From NCBI GenBank assembly GCA_934502905.1, contig CAKSVK010000062.1:1-18837 (forward strand): a stretch of 18,837 bases of DNA. The letters are read 5' to 3'. This document shows positions 7,513 through 15,317 of this stretch, piece by piece. A model generated the notes under the pieces. That model worked only from the letters and a program-made list of their open reading frames with translations. It ran no database searches and had not been told where the DNA came from. A program made the position numbers and the translations under genes. Source of the stretch: an uncultured Chitinophagaceae bacterium (GTDB taxonomy: Bacteria; Bacteroidota; Bacteroidia; Chitinophagales; Chitinophagaceae). The first letter of the stretch is position 1. Each line of letters begins with the position of its first letter.

Positions 7513-8370
7513 ATGCTCCAAAAATTAACCCTGATATGGGCAATGACCCTGGTATATGCCGGGGTTGCCGCCCAGTCCAGCCTTGATAGTATTTTATACG
7601 ATTTTCATCATCGCCCCGACCGGATACTGGTTGCATCACACAGGGCATCCCATCCCGACCTTCCGGAAAATTCCCTTGCAGCGATCCGGGAAACGATCCG
7701 TTCGGGAATAGACATTGTAGAGCTGGATATACGGGAAACAAAAGATGGTGTGCTGGTGATTATGCATGACAAAACCGTAGACAGGACAACCAACAGCACG
7801 GGACTGGTAGCGGAGAAGTCATTTGCTGAACTGCAGCAATTGCGGCTGGTGCACAATGGACAGGTCACCCAGGAAAAGATCCCCACCTTGAAGGAGGTAT
7901 TGCAGCTCGTAAAAGGGAAAATAATGCTGGATATAGACTATAAAGCGGAGGGTAGAAGGGCTGCAAGGTCAACAGCAAAGCTGATCCGGAAGATGAAGAT
8001 GGAAGACCAGTGTCTTTTCTTTTTGTATGATTATAAAGATGCGGCGATATACAACCGTTTCAACAAACGGATCCAATACCTGGCAAGGGCTTACAACAGC
8101 GACGATGTAAACGCCATCCTTTCTTTGCCTTATAAGATACCGGCGGTGCACGGCGATCATAAATTTTATACCGACTCCCTGATGGTTACTATCAGGAACA
8201 GCGGTAAACGGGTATGGATGAATGCATTGGGCAAAATTGACGAGGCTGAGAAAACAAAGCCCGGCGAAGGGTTTCCACAGTTGCTATTGTTGAAGCAAAC
8301 CAATATTATTCAAACAGATCTTCCGGTTGCGTTACTCCGTTACCTGCAGTCGGCTGGAAGACACAGGTAA
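7513..8370 (+). CDS. Secreted glycerophosphodiester phosphodiesterase family protein
   Basis: A 285-residue exported GDPD-family enzyme that would hydrolyse glycerophosphodiesters to sn-glycerol-3-phosphate and an alcohol. The signal peptide is MLQKLTLIWAMTLVYAGVAAQ. The catalytic signature is complete: His43-Arg44 in VASHRAS, Glu52 in PENSLAAI, Glu70/Asp72 in IVELDIRETKDG, and His85-Asp86 in VIMHDKTVDRTT. A further LDIDYKAEG segment corresponds to the later acidic strand. The gene lies 27 bp after the PafA-type phosphatase. Together they could convert phospholipid head-group diesters first to glycerol-3-phosphate and then to glycerol plus phosphate outside the cytoplasm. No helical-bundle or lipoprotein fusion is seen. 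The exact substrate is not determinable. Confidence 0.92.
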   Translation: MLQKLTLIWAMTLVYAGVAAQSSLDSILYDFHHRPDRILVASHRASHPDLPENSLAAIRETIRSGIDIVELDIRETKDGVLVIMHDKTVDRTTNSTGLVAEKSFAELQQLRLVHNGQVTQEKIPTLKEVLQLVKGKIMLDIDYKAEGRRAARSTAKLIRKMKMEDQCLFFLYDYKDAAIYNRFNKRIQYLARAYNSDDVNAILSLPYKIPAVHGDHKFYTDSLMVTIRNSGKRVWMNALGKIDEAEKTKPGEGFPQLLLLKQTNIIQTDLPVALLRYLQSAGRHR

Positions 8371-8518
8371 GCTCCCCCGCAGGACTTTCGTTTTGTCCGT
8401 CATAATATTATACGGTAAATATAACCATAGAAAAACAGCCGTCCTTTGGCGGGCGTTATTCGTCAGAAGTTAAGCACAGTATAAGCCGTGTGCGATGTTT
8501 TTAAAAACACCCCGATGC

Positions 8519-8537
8519 TGCAATAGTAATTATTGCA
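8519..8537. promoter_or_regulatory. Inverted repeat TGCAATA-5 nt-TATTGCA, possible operator
   Basis: The arms are perfect 7-bp complements separated by GTAAT. The dyad is 11 bp upstream of the 30-nt shared element and about 150 bp upstream of the sigma gene. No equivalent dyad is seen next to the second copy of the element, so if it works it would be specific to the sigma promoter. It could also be a chance dyad in AT-rich DNA. Confidence 0.35.
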
Positions 8538-8548
8538 AATTGGTACAA

Positions 8549-8578
8549 TAATTTTAGCCATCCTTTTCATAAGAATTA
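8549..8578 (+). promoter_or_regulatory. Shared 30-nt element, copy A (upstream of sigma factor)
   Basis: This block matches 9298-9327 at 25 of 30 positions without gaps, including a 13-bp identical core CTTTTCATAAGAA (8563-8575) and a conserved TAATTTT start. The core ends 112 bp before the sigma ATG. One copy precedes the ECF sigma gene and the other precedes the lipoprotein-SusC-SusD genes, so a promoter read by this sigma factor or a common operator is plausible. The spacing of any -35/-10 parts is unknown. Confidence 0.5.
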
Positions 8579-8641
8579 CTATTGGTCATTTTTTAAAATT
8601 GGAATAAAATTGAACTTTGAAATCATAGCAGGAAAGGAGAA

Positions 8642-8683
8642 ATGGATTTGAATAAAATTATTTTTTTAACTGCTTATTTTTAG
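8642..8683 (+). CDS. Possible 13-codon leader peptide before the sigma gene
   Basis: ATG at 8642 opens MDLNKIIFLTAYF followed by TAG, ending 4 bp before the sigma-factor ATG in another frame. The purine-rich GGAAAGGAGA at 8631-8640 is the most Shine-Dalgarno-like stretch seen in the window, although its AGGAG part lies only 2 nt from this ATG, which is too close to be ideal. It could couple translation to the sigma gene. Chance is a serious alternative because such short frames are common. Confidence 0.25.
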   Translation: MDLNKIIFLTAYF

Positions 8684-8687
8684 TTGT

Positions 8688-9236
8688 ATGCCTCAATGTA
8701 CTTACCTAAATGATACTGCCTGCTGGAAGCAGTTAAAATCCGGTGACCCCGGAGCCCTGGGATATTTTTATGACACTTATATAGACCGGTTATTCCAGGC
8801 TTCTTTAAAGATGACGGATAACCGGGAACTGGCTAAAGATGCCTTGCAGGATGTATTCATTGAAGTCTGGCATTACCGCGCCAGCATCGGGGATGTGCAG
8901 CACACCTATAGTTACCTGGTAAAGGTGCTGAAGAGCATTATCCTGAAAAAGGTAAAATCAAAGGTCATTATCAACGAGCTGATCGAAAAAGACCAGGGGA
9001 TATTCCGGGAAGAAAATATCGAGGAGGCAATCATTTCGGCAGATATGGCAACAGAGCAGAAGAACAGGCTGAACAAGGCAATCGGGCAACTTACAAGCAG
9101 GCAAAAGCAGGTAGTAAGGCTGCGGTTTTTTGAAGGGCTGACCTACGAGCAGATAGCCGCTCGTTTGTCTATGAACTATCAATCTGTCAACAATCTTGCT
9201 TTCCGGGCCATGTTAAGCCTGAGAAGGCAGATGTGA
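8688..9236 (+). CDS. RNA polymerase ECF sigma factor (sigma-70 family)
   Basis: A 182-residue alternative sigma factor with only regions 2 and 4. Region 2 spans about 22-90 (ALGYFYDTYIDRLF, then ELAKDALQDVFIEVWHYR, then TYSYLVKVLKSIILKK), which melts and reads the -10 element. Region 4 spans about 130-181 (IGQLTSRQKQVVRLRFFEGL, then TYEQIAARLSMNYQSVNNLA), whose helix-turn-helix reads the -35 element. In Bacteroidota such genes usually stand next to a FecR anti-sigma gene and a SusC with an STN domain. Here the next gene is a lipoprotein, no FecR is present, and the SusC lacks STN. Control is therefore likely by other means, such as transcription of the gene itself. The 30-nt element upstream recurs before the next gene. 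Confidence 0.95.
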   Translation: MPQCTYLNDTACWKQLKSGDPGALGYFYDTYIDRLFQASLKMTDNRELAKDALQDVFIEVWHYRASIGDVQHTYSYLVKVLKSIILKKVKSKVIINELIEKDQGIFREENIEEAIISADMATEQKNRLNKAIGQLTSRQKQVVRLRFFEGLTYEQIAARLSMNYQSVNNLAFRAMLSLRRQM

Positions 9237-9297
9237 CTATTTTGACAGCGACCGGTGTAAACGGGAGATACATGACAGGTTTTGCATTTTTGTAAAG

Positions 9298-9327
9298 TAA
9301 TTTTTGCTATTCTTTTCATAAGAAATA
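9298..9327 (+). promoter_or_regulatory. Shared 30-nt element, copy B (upstream of lipoprotein-SusC-SusD)
   Basis: This is the second copy of the block at 8549-8578, with the identical core CTTTTCATAAGAA at 9312-9324. It lies in the 258-bp gap after the sigma gene, with its core ending 170 bp before the lipoprotein ATG, which would leave a long untranslated leader if it is a promoter. TAGATTTG at 9344-9351 resembles the vegetative -7 element, but no TTTG is at the right distance upstream, so I do not call a sigma-A promoter there. Confidence 0.5.
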
Positions 9328-9494
9328 ACATTTGAGATGAATATAGATTTGCTTAAGATTGACATCCGTTAGCGGGATATTTTTTTTGCCTGTTAAAATA
9401 ACGAACGTATGTTAATATTTAGTGGATGGCAACCTATGAACCCGGCGCCATTGTAATGTATAACTGAAACCATAAACCAAACAACCGTTTACTC

Positions 9495-10046
9495 ATGCAA
9501 AAGCGATTATCGAATTTGATGTTATTGCTTGCTTTCACAATGCTTATAACATCTTCCTGTAAAAAAGAAGATGCGCCTCAAAAAGACCTGGCGACCGCCA
9601 AAAAGGAATGGGTGACGGGCAGTTGGAAGCAAAAGGATATAACATTAGGCGTATCTACTGAAGTAAAAGTCGGGGATAATAAAATTCCGCTTACGGCGGG
9701 CAGCAGTATGCTGGATGACCCTATTATTAATATGCTGTTGGGAGCGCTCGGTGGTAACCCGTTCGTATATACCCGTAACAATACCTATAATTTCAACAAT
9801 GATGGTACCTATGCCATAGAGGGAATTACTGAATTTCCCGGAGGGGTTTCACCACTGGTAGCAGGCAAATCGGGTACCTGGGACACGGAAGTATACAGTT
9901 CCGTGCTGGCGCTGTTCCCTGAGAAAGATAAAAGAGATCCGCATTGGATCAATGATATTACGGCAACGAAGCTGAATCTTTCACTTCTTATCACGCTTCC
10001 CGGTTTGGGCGATGTGCCCATGAATCTTTTGCTGGAAAAGCAGTAA
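9495..10046 (+). CDS. Lipocalin-like lipoprotein
   Basis: A 183-residue exported lipoprotein. The N-terminus has a short positive region, a hydrophobic stretch and the lipobox LITSSC with Cys22, followed by KKED. The mature part opens with a WVTGSWKQKDITL segment (39-51), like the G-x-W start of bacterial lipocalin-like domains. It then has alternating beta-strand patterns such as NTYNFNNDGTYAIEG and SGTWDTEV, typical of this small beta-barrel fold in Bacteroidota. No enzymatic motif is visible. The gene sits 258 bp after the sigma gene and 58 bp before SusC, so it probably shares the SusCD transcript. It may bind a hydrophobic ligand as an accessory surface lipoprotein, but that is inference from fold and context. 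Confidence 0.75.
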   Translation: MQKRLSNLMLLLAFTMLITSSCKKEDAPQKDLATAKKEWVTGSWKQKDITLGVSTEVKVGDNKIPLTAGSSMLDDPIINMLLGALGGNPFVYTRNNTYNFNNDGTYAIEGITEFPGGVSPLVAGKSGTWDTEVYSSVLALFPEKDKRDPHWINDITATKLNLSLLITLPGLGDVPMNLLLEKQ

Positions 10047-10104
10047 CCGGCGTATGATCTTAACTTGAAAACAAAATTCTTTCCTTTAAACCAATCAAAT
10101 TGTT

Positions 10105-13100
10105 ATGAGGACTTGTTGCTTTACCGGCAGATTGCTGTTCTTCTTGAGCCTGGTATTATTTTTACATTTGTCTGCTGTTGCGGCAGACTTTCCCGTGCGC
10201 GGTTCGGTGACGGATGAAAATGGACCTGTTACAGGCGTAACTGTTACAGAAAAAGGCACATCAAATGCCACCACCACCGATAATAACGGTAATTATACCA
10301 TTACCGTCAGGAATGCGAACAGTGTGCTGGTATTTAGTTCTGTAGGGTATAAAACAGTGGAGCTGGCCGTATCGGGCCGTTCGGTGGTGGATGCTGTTAT
10401 TGAGAGCAATGCGCAGGAGCTTTCGGGTGTGGTGGTTACCGCACTGGGTATCACCCGTGAAAAAAAATCGCTGGGTTACTCTGTTGAAGAAGTAGCCGGT
10501 AAAGAAATGAACCGCGTGGCACAGGAGAATGTGCTGAATGCGATGTCGGGTAAAGTAGCCGGTGTCACCATTAATCAAACGGGAGCAGCAGGTTCTTCGG
10601 TGAGCATGATCATCCGGGGCGCCACCTCCCTGAGCAGCGATAATCAGCCGCTGTTTGTGATAGACGGGGTTCCTATCGCTAATACCCTGAATAATGTGAC
10701 GCAGGTAGGTAATGACAACCGCGTGGATTACGGGAACGCTATCGGAGGTATCAATCCCGATGATATCGAAAATGTGTCTGTGCTTAAAGGACCCAGCGCT
10801 GCAGCGCTTTATGGTTCCAGGGCCGGCAACGGGGTAGTGCTCATTACTACCAAAAGCGGAAAAGGACTTAAAAAAACAACGGTTAATTTTATCTCCAACA
10901 CAGTTTTTGAAAAGCCGTACAGGTTTCTGGAATGGCAGACGAAGTTTGCAAGCGGTGTTTTTCCTGCCACGCCTGTTTCTATATCGGGTAACCTGCTTAC
11001 CGATCCCTTAGGCGTATCGGATAAGCGTTTTAACCCCGATTATGTTATCATCGATGAATCGGGCGGAGCCGGCGGTCCTGAATTGGATAGAGGATATTAT
11101 GCCATACAATGGAACAGTCCCTTAGACGAAAACGGTAAGCAAATCGCCATTCCATTGGTTTCGCATCCTAATAATGTCAGAAATTTTGTTCAGACAGGCA
11201 TCACTACTACCAATGGTGTTTCTGTAGCCAACAGTACGGAAAAAATTAATTACCGTATCTCCCTGTCCGATATGCGTAATAAGGGCATTGTTCCTAATTC
11301 AGACCTGTTCCGTAATACCCTTAACCTCAGCTCTTCACTTAAAGTGACCAATAATTTCAGCCTGAGCACCAATATAGATTTCAGCCGGAACAGGTCTAAT
11401 AACCGTCCTGCCGGGGAAAGAGGCGCTAACCCGCTTCAATGGGCATACGCCATAACACCCAATACAGATATTCGCGAGCTGAAAGATTACTGGCAACCCG
11501 GGTTGGAGGGACTGGCGGTAAGATCAACGCATCCCTCTGTTAATAATCCTTATTTCCTGGCTTATGAGGTAAACAATTCCTTTGTAAGGGACAGGGTATA
11601 CGGCAACCTGAAGGCAGACTGGCAGATCGCCCGCGATCTCAGCCTGATGCTTCGTTACGGGATCGACAATTACAGCGAGAAAAGAGAGACGAAAATGGCC
11701 AATGGTTATACCAATGATCCCAGGGGTGCTTATGGCTTAATCGGTATCAACAACTTTGAAAGCAACGCAGATTTCCTGCTTACCTATAAAAAAGAGGTGA
11801 ATGCATTTCATTTTTCGGTTTCGGCAGGAGGAAACGCCCGTTACCTGAACGGTGGCGTTGAAAAAGTGGCTACTAAAAATGGAACAGGGCTTATTGTACC
11901 GGGCGTATTTACCATTCAAAATATACTGCCGGCAAACCTTGACTATTCCAGCAGCCATTTCGAGAAAGGTGTGAACAGCTTGTATGCCATGGCAACGATC
12001 GGCTTCAGGGATATGGTCTACCTGGATGTAAGCGGACGTAACGACTGGTCGAGTACCCTGCCGGGCGCCAAGTCCTATTTTTATCCTTCAGCTTCCTTGA
12101 GTGTCCTGATGAATGAAATACTGGGGGTTACTTCGGAAAATATTAACCTGATCAAGCTGAGAGGAGGTTATGCGCAAGCAGGCAACGATGCCAGTCCGCA
12201 TATGTTATATAGCGTCCTGGCTAACGCGGGCGCCTGGGGCGAAGTACCGAGGCTGACCACTTCGAGCATATTGCTGAACGAAAATCTTAAGCCGGAATTG
12301 GCTACTTCCTACGAAGCGGGTGTTGATGTTAATCTTTTTAAGAACAGGTTCCGCTTGGCCGCCACCTATTATTCTGTAGATAATAAAAACCAGATATTCA
12401 ACACCGGTTTGCCTCCCTCCAGCGGATACGCCTTAAAAAATATCAATGCAGGGTTGCTTCGCAGCTCGGGCGTTGAGCTTACTGTAGGTGGAACCCCCGT
12501 TCAAACCAGGAACTGGCGCTGGGATCTCAGCTTCAACTTTACCCGCAACCGCACCAAAGTAATAGAGCTGATTGATGAAATGCCTTATTTTACCTATTGG
12601 GAAGATGCCAAGGGGGGCGCTTATACGTTTTTGGGAGAAGAGGTGGGAGATATTTATGGTCCTAAATTACGGGTAGTAGAAGATAAGTCTTCTCCTTATT
12701 ACGGCTGGCCGCTGCTGGATGCCGGTAATGAGGATGGCGCCAAATGGGTGGCGTTGGATGCGCTGGCTACTAAAAATAAAATAGGGAATTTTAATCCCCG
12801 CTTTATACTGGGCGCGCAAACTTCGGTGTCATGGAAAAACTGGACGCTGAATGCTACGTTTGACTGGAGGAATGGCGGGCAGTTCGTTTCTCAAACTTAC
12901 CGGTATGGTATTGAGGACGGCAGGGCTTCGCTGCAATTTGATAATTTATGGGATCCGGGTACCATGAGCGGCAAAGAGCTGCGTGATTACCTGGTTGACC
13001 ACCAGGATGAGCTGATAAAGGTGCATGACGGAAGATTTATAAGAGTAGGTTGGCCTACGCCGGAGCGTGCAAGCTATCCCGTGATCATATCAGGGTTTAA

Positions 13101-13566
13101 TCTTCCTTATGGCGGAATGTTTGCACCGGGCGTATATGCTACGGGATGGGATGCCAATGGCAACCCCACCGGGTATGCTGAAAACCTGGGTGAAAATATA
13201 CTTGGTATGGATGATCCTTCCAATCCCAATAAAACCATTCCTATGTTGTATGCGGTAAGTAACCCCTGGGATTTTACCGAACCCACTTTATTCTCGGCTT
13301 CCTATATTAAGTTAAGAGAGTTATCCCTTTCTTACGGTTTGCCGCAGTCGCTGGTGAAGTCGTTAAAAATACAAGATATCAGTTTTTCAGTTTATACAAG
13401 GAATGTGATCCTGTGGACAAAGGCCAAGATCGGCATTGATCCCGAGAATGCCTACCAGCCTACAACAGGCGTTCAGGGCGGGATGCAGTTTAAGCAGGGT
13501 ATCGAGCGGTACAATGTAACGCCCTGGACCATACCCGTGGGTATTAAATTAAACGTAACATTCTAA
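10105..13566 (+). CDS. SusC/RagA-family TonB-dependent outer-membrane transporter
   Basis: A 1,153-residue TonB-dependent importer that forms the channel of a SusCD complex. A signal peptide ends near SAVAA (about residue 27). A carboxypeptidase-D-regulatory-like domain follows (about 31-100: VRGSVTDENGPVTGVTVTEK, then NGNYTITV). The plug spans about 120-250 and ends with the SusC signature SAAALYGSRAGNGVVLITTK (231-250). The remainder is beta-barrel, closing with GIKLNVTF and a terminal Phe as usual for outer-membrane proteins. The STN domain that couples many SusC proteins to FecR/ECF sigma signalling is absent, since the regulatory-like domain begins right after the signal peptide. The SusD partner begins 20 bp after the stop. 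The transported substrate cannot be read from sequence. Confidence 0.97.
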   Translation: MRTCCFTGRLLFFLSLVLFLHLSAVAADFPVRGSVTDENGPVTGVTVTEKGTSNATTTDNNGNYTITVRNANSVLVFSSVGYKTVELAVSGRSVVDAVIESNAQELSGVVVTALGITREKKSLGYSVEEVAGKEMNRVAQENVLNAMSGKVAGVTINQTGAAGSSVSMIIRGATSLSSDNQPLFVIDGVPIANTLNNVTQVGNDNRVDYGNAIGGINPDDIENVSVLKGPSAAALYGSRAGNGVVLITTKSGKGLKKTTVNFISNTVFEKPYRFLEWQTKFASGVFPATPVSISGNLLTDPLGVSDKRFNPDYVIIDESGGAGGPELDRGYYAIQWNSPLDENGKQIAIPLVSHPNNVRNFVQTGITTTNGVSVANSTEKINYRISLSDMRNKGIVPNSDLFRNTLNLSSSLKVTNNFSLSTNIDFSRNRSNNRPAGERGANPLQWAYAITPNTDIRELKDYWQPGLEGLAVRSTHPSVNNPYFLAYEVNNSFVRDRVYGNLKADWQIARDLSLMLRYGIDNYSEKRETKMANGYTNDPRGAYGLIGINNFESNADFLLTYKKEVNAFHFSVSAGGNARYLNGGVEKVATKNGTGLIVPGVFTIQNILPANLDYSSSHFEKGVNSLYAMATIGFRDMVYLDVSGRNDWSSTLPGAKSYFYPSASLSVLMNEILGVTSENINLIKLRGGYAQAGNDASPHMLYSVLANAGAWGEVPRLTTSSILLNENLKPELATSYEAGVDVNLFKNRFRLAATYYSVDNKNQIFNTGLPPSSGYALKNINAGLLRSSGVELTVGGTPVQTRNWRWDLSFNFTRNRTKVIELIDEMPYFTYWEDAKGGAYTFLGEEVGDIYGPKLRVVEDKSSPYYGWPLLDAGNEDGAKWVALDALATKNKIGNFNPRFILGAQTSVSWKNWTLNATFDWRNGGQFVSQTYRYGIEDGRASLQFDNLWDPGTMSGKELRDYLVDHQDELIKVHDGRFIRVGWPTPERASYPVIISGFNLPYGGMFAPGVYATGWDANGNPTGYAENLGENILGMDDPSNPNKTIPMLYAVSNPWDFTEPTLFSASYIKLRELSLSYGLPQSLVKSLKIQDISFSVYTRNVILWTKAKIGIDPENAYQPTTGVQGGMQFKQGIERYNVTPWTIPVGIKLNVTF

Positions 13567-13586
13567 GTATCTATAAACTTTTCGAT

Positions 13587-15287
13587 ATGAATAAGATTTA
13601 TGTAATAATATTGGCGGTTATTTTCACTTGTGTTTCCTGTCAGAAGCATCTGGTGGAGCTCAATAAAAATCCCAACGGGGCCGACCCTTCTTCTGCCAAT
13701 CCCAACCTGGTATTATCTACCGTGTTAACAGAATCAGGAAAAGCGTTTGTCAATCTCGGCTACCTCGACATAGCGGGGGTGATGCAGCATACCCAAAAAG
13801 ACGGCTGGGCAGGCGGGCATAATGAATATGACTGGGGTAACACCAATAGCTGGACGGGCTATTATGATATTCTAAGGAACAACCAGTTTGTATATGATAA
13901 AGCGGTAGAATTGGATTACCCGTTGCACCAGGGCATTGCGCTGGTAATGAAAAGCCTGATGTTTGGACTGATCACTGATTTGTGGGGTGATATTCCTTAC
14001 AGCAATGCGTTGAAAGGAGAGAAGGAAGGAGCGGAAAATACTTTTCCGAAATTCGACAGCCAGCAGAGTGTTTATGACAGCATTCTTGCCAACCTGGAAA
14101 AGGCAAACGACCTGTTATCCGGAGCATCATTTAACAGCTCTACCGGGTCGGCTGATGTGTATTACGGAGGTAATGCGCTCAAATGGAGAAGGTTTGCCAA
14201 TTCGCTGGCTTTGAGATATTATATGCGCCTTTCGGAAAAGCTTCCTGCAGTAGCGCAGCAGGGCATTGAAAAAATTGCAGCCGACCCGGACAGGTACCCT
14301 GTCATTACTGCTCCTGCGGATGATGCGGCTATGACTTTCCCGGGCAACAGTGTCATGGACTCCTGGCCATCGTATGTGATACCGCAATCAGACGGCAGTG
14401 ATTTCAGACGTATTAAAATGTGCAATACCCTGGTAAAAGCGCTGCTGGAAAGGAATGACCCGAGAATTGGCGTATGGGCTGATCCTGTGCAGGTATCAAT
14501 TTATCTGGATCCCGACCTGACCGGTATTAAGGATTTTACAGTGTATGATACCATTATCAATGGTATAAGGAGACCCGCAGTAAGAGTGATCTCTAAGGAT
14601 TATCTCACTTCAAAGCAGCTCCAGGAAAGTGATATCAACCAGGACCCGTTTTACGTTGGCTTACCGGTGGCGCTGAACGCACCGCAGCTTTATAATCTTA
14701 GCCCCGATCCCCAGCAGGCCGCCCGTAACCCCCACGTATCGTGGGTGAATGCAAGGTTCTCAAAGGGTAATGCGGCTCCTGAGGGTGGCGATCCTTCCAA
14801 AGTAAGGCTGATGTCGGCATCCGAGGTGCATTTTATACTGGCAGAAGCGGCGGCGAAGGGATGGAATGCCGGTGATGCGGAGACGCATTATAATGCGGCT
14901 ATCGCTGCCTCTTTTAGCGCCTGGGGGCTTGGCAGCACCCAGGCTGCTGATTATATTACCCAGCCCGAAGTAGCGTTTGATGGCACACAGGAGCAGATCA
15001 TCACACAAAAATGGATATCTGCCTGGTCCGTGGCCACTGAAGCCTGGTTTGACTGGAGAAGAACAGGTTACCCTGAACTGCATGGTGTATTGAACAGAAC
15101 TGTTGCGAAGGAGTTACCGCTTCGTTTTTATTACCCGATCGAAGAGCGGAACCTGAACGGCGCTAATGTGGAGACCGCCAATAATAATTTGGAAAGTACA
15201 GAATATTCCAATTTCGGAGGGAACGGCGCCAAAAACAGTCCATGGTCCAAACCCTGGATCATCCAGGGAACGAATAAGCCCTGGTAA
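13587..15287 (+). CDS. SusD/RagB-family nutrient-binding outer-membrane lipoprotein
   Basis: A 566-residue surface lipoprotein that caps the SusC channel and binds its substrate. The signal MNKIYVIILAVIFTCVSC places the lipidated Cys at 18. The mature start ELNKNPNGADPSSANPNLVLS, the GYYDILRNNQFVYDKA stretch, LMFGLITDLWGDIPYSNAL and the C-terminal AWFDWRRTGYPEL with LPLRFYYPIEE are characteristic of the SusD-like_2 (SusD homologue) branch, whose TPR helices contact SusC. The gene is 20 bp after SusC and 30 bp before the ceramidase-like gene, so all three are likely co-transcribed. Ligand-binding residues vary between SusD proteins, so the substrate is not predictable. Confidence 0.95.
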   Translation: MNKIYVIILAVIFTCVSCQKHLVELNKNPNGADPSSANPNLVLSTVLTESGKAFVNLGYLDIAGVMQHTQKDGWAGGHNEYDWGNTNSWTGYYDILRNNQFVYDKAVELDYPLHQGIALVMKSLMFGLITDLWGDIPYSNALKGEKEGAENTFPKFDSQQSVYDSILANLEKANDLLSGASFNSSTGSADVYYGGNALKWRRFANSLALRYYMRLSEKLPAVAQQGIEKIAADPDRYPVITAPADDAAMTFPGNSVMDSWPSYVIPQSDGSDFRRIKMCNTLVKALLERNDPRIGVWADPVQVSIYLDPDLTGIKDFTVYDTIINGIRRPAVRVISKDYLTSKQLQESDINQDPFYVGLPVALNAPQLYNLSPDPQQAARNPHVSWVNARFSKGNAAPEGGDPSKVRLMSASEVHFILAEAAAKGWNAGDAETHYNAAIAASFSAWGLGSTQAADYITQPEVAFDGTQEQIITQKWISAWSVATEAWFDWRRTGYPELHGVLNRTVAKELPLRFYYPIEERNLNGANVETANNNLESTEYSNFGGNGAKNSPWSKPWIIQGTNKPW

Positions 15288-15317
15288 CAAGTGAGGAGAG
15301 ATGGACAACATTATACA

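Larger units (their letters stand above)
8371..8687. other. 317-bp intergenic region ahead of the sigma-factor gene
   Basis: There is no credible gene of normal size here. The left part holds no clear terminator. A 14-bp perfect palindrome, TGTTTTTAAAAACA, sits at 8496-8509. A dyad with 7-bp arms TGCAATA and TATTGCA sits at 8519-8537. The 30-nt element shared with the lipoprotein promoter region starts 11 bp later (8549-8578). The right part is very AT-rich and ends with a purine-rich tract, GGAAAGGAGA (8631-8640), and a 13-codon open frame (8642-8683) just before the sigma start. The density of symmetrical sites suggests a regulatory region. Confidence 0.6.

Noticed and set aside
8496..8509. 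Palindrome TGTTTTTAAAAACA as operator or terminator
   Set aside because: Symmetry made of T and A runs arises easily in AT-rich intergenic DNA, there is no second copy in the window, and it has no loop for a hairpin.
9331..9351. Vegetative promoter TTTG / TAGATTTG before the lipoprotein gene
   Set aside because: The spacer between the two boxes is only 9 bp, far short of the roughly 19-23 bp expected.
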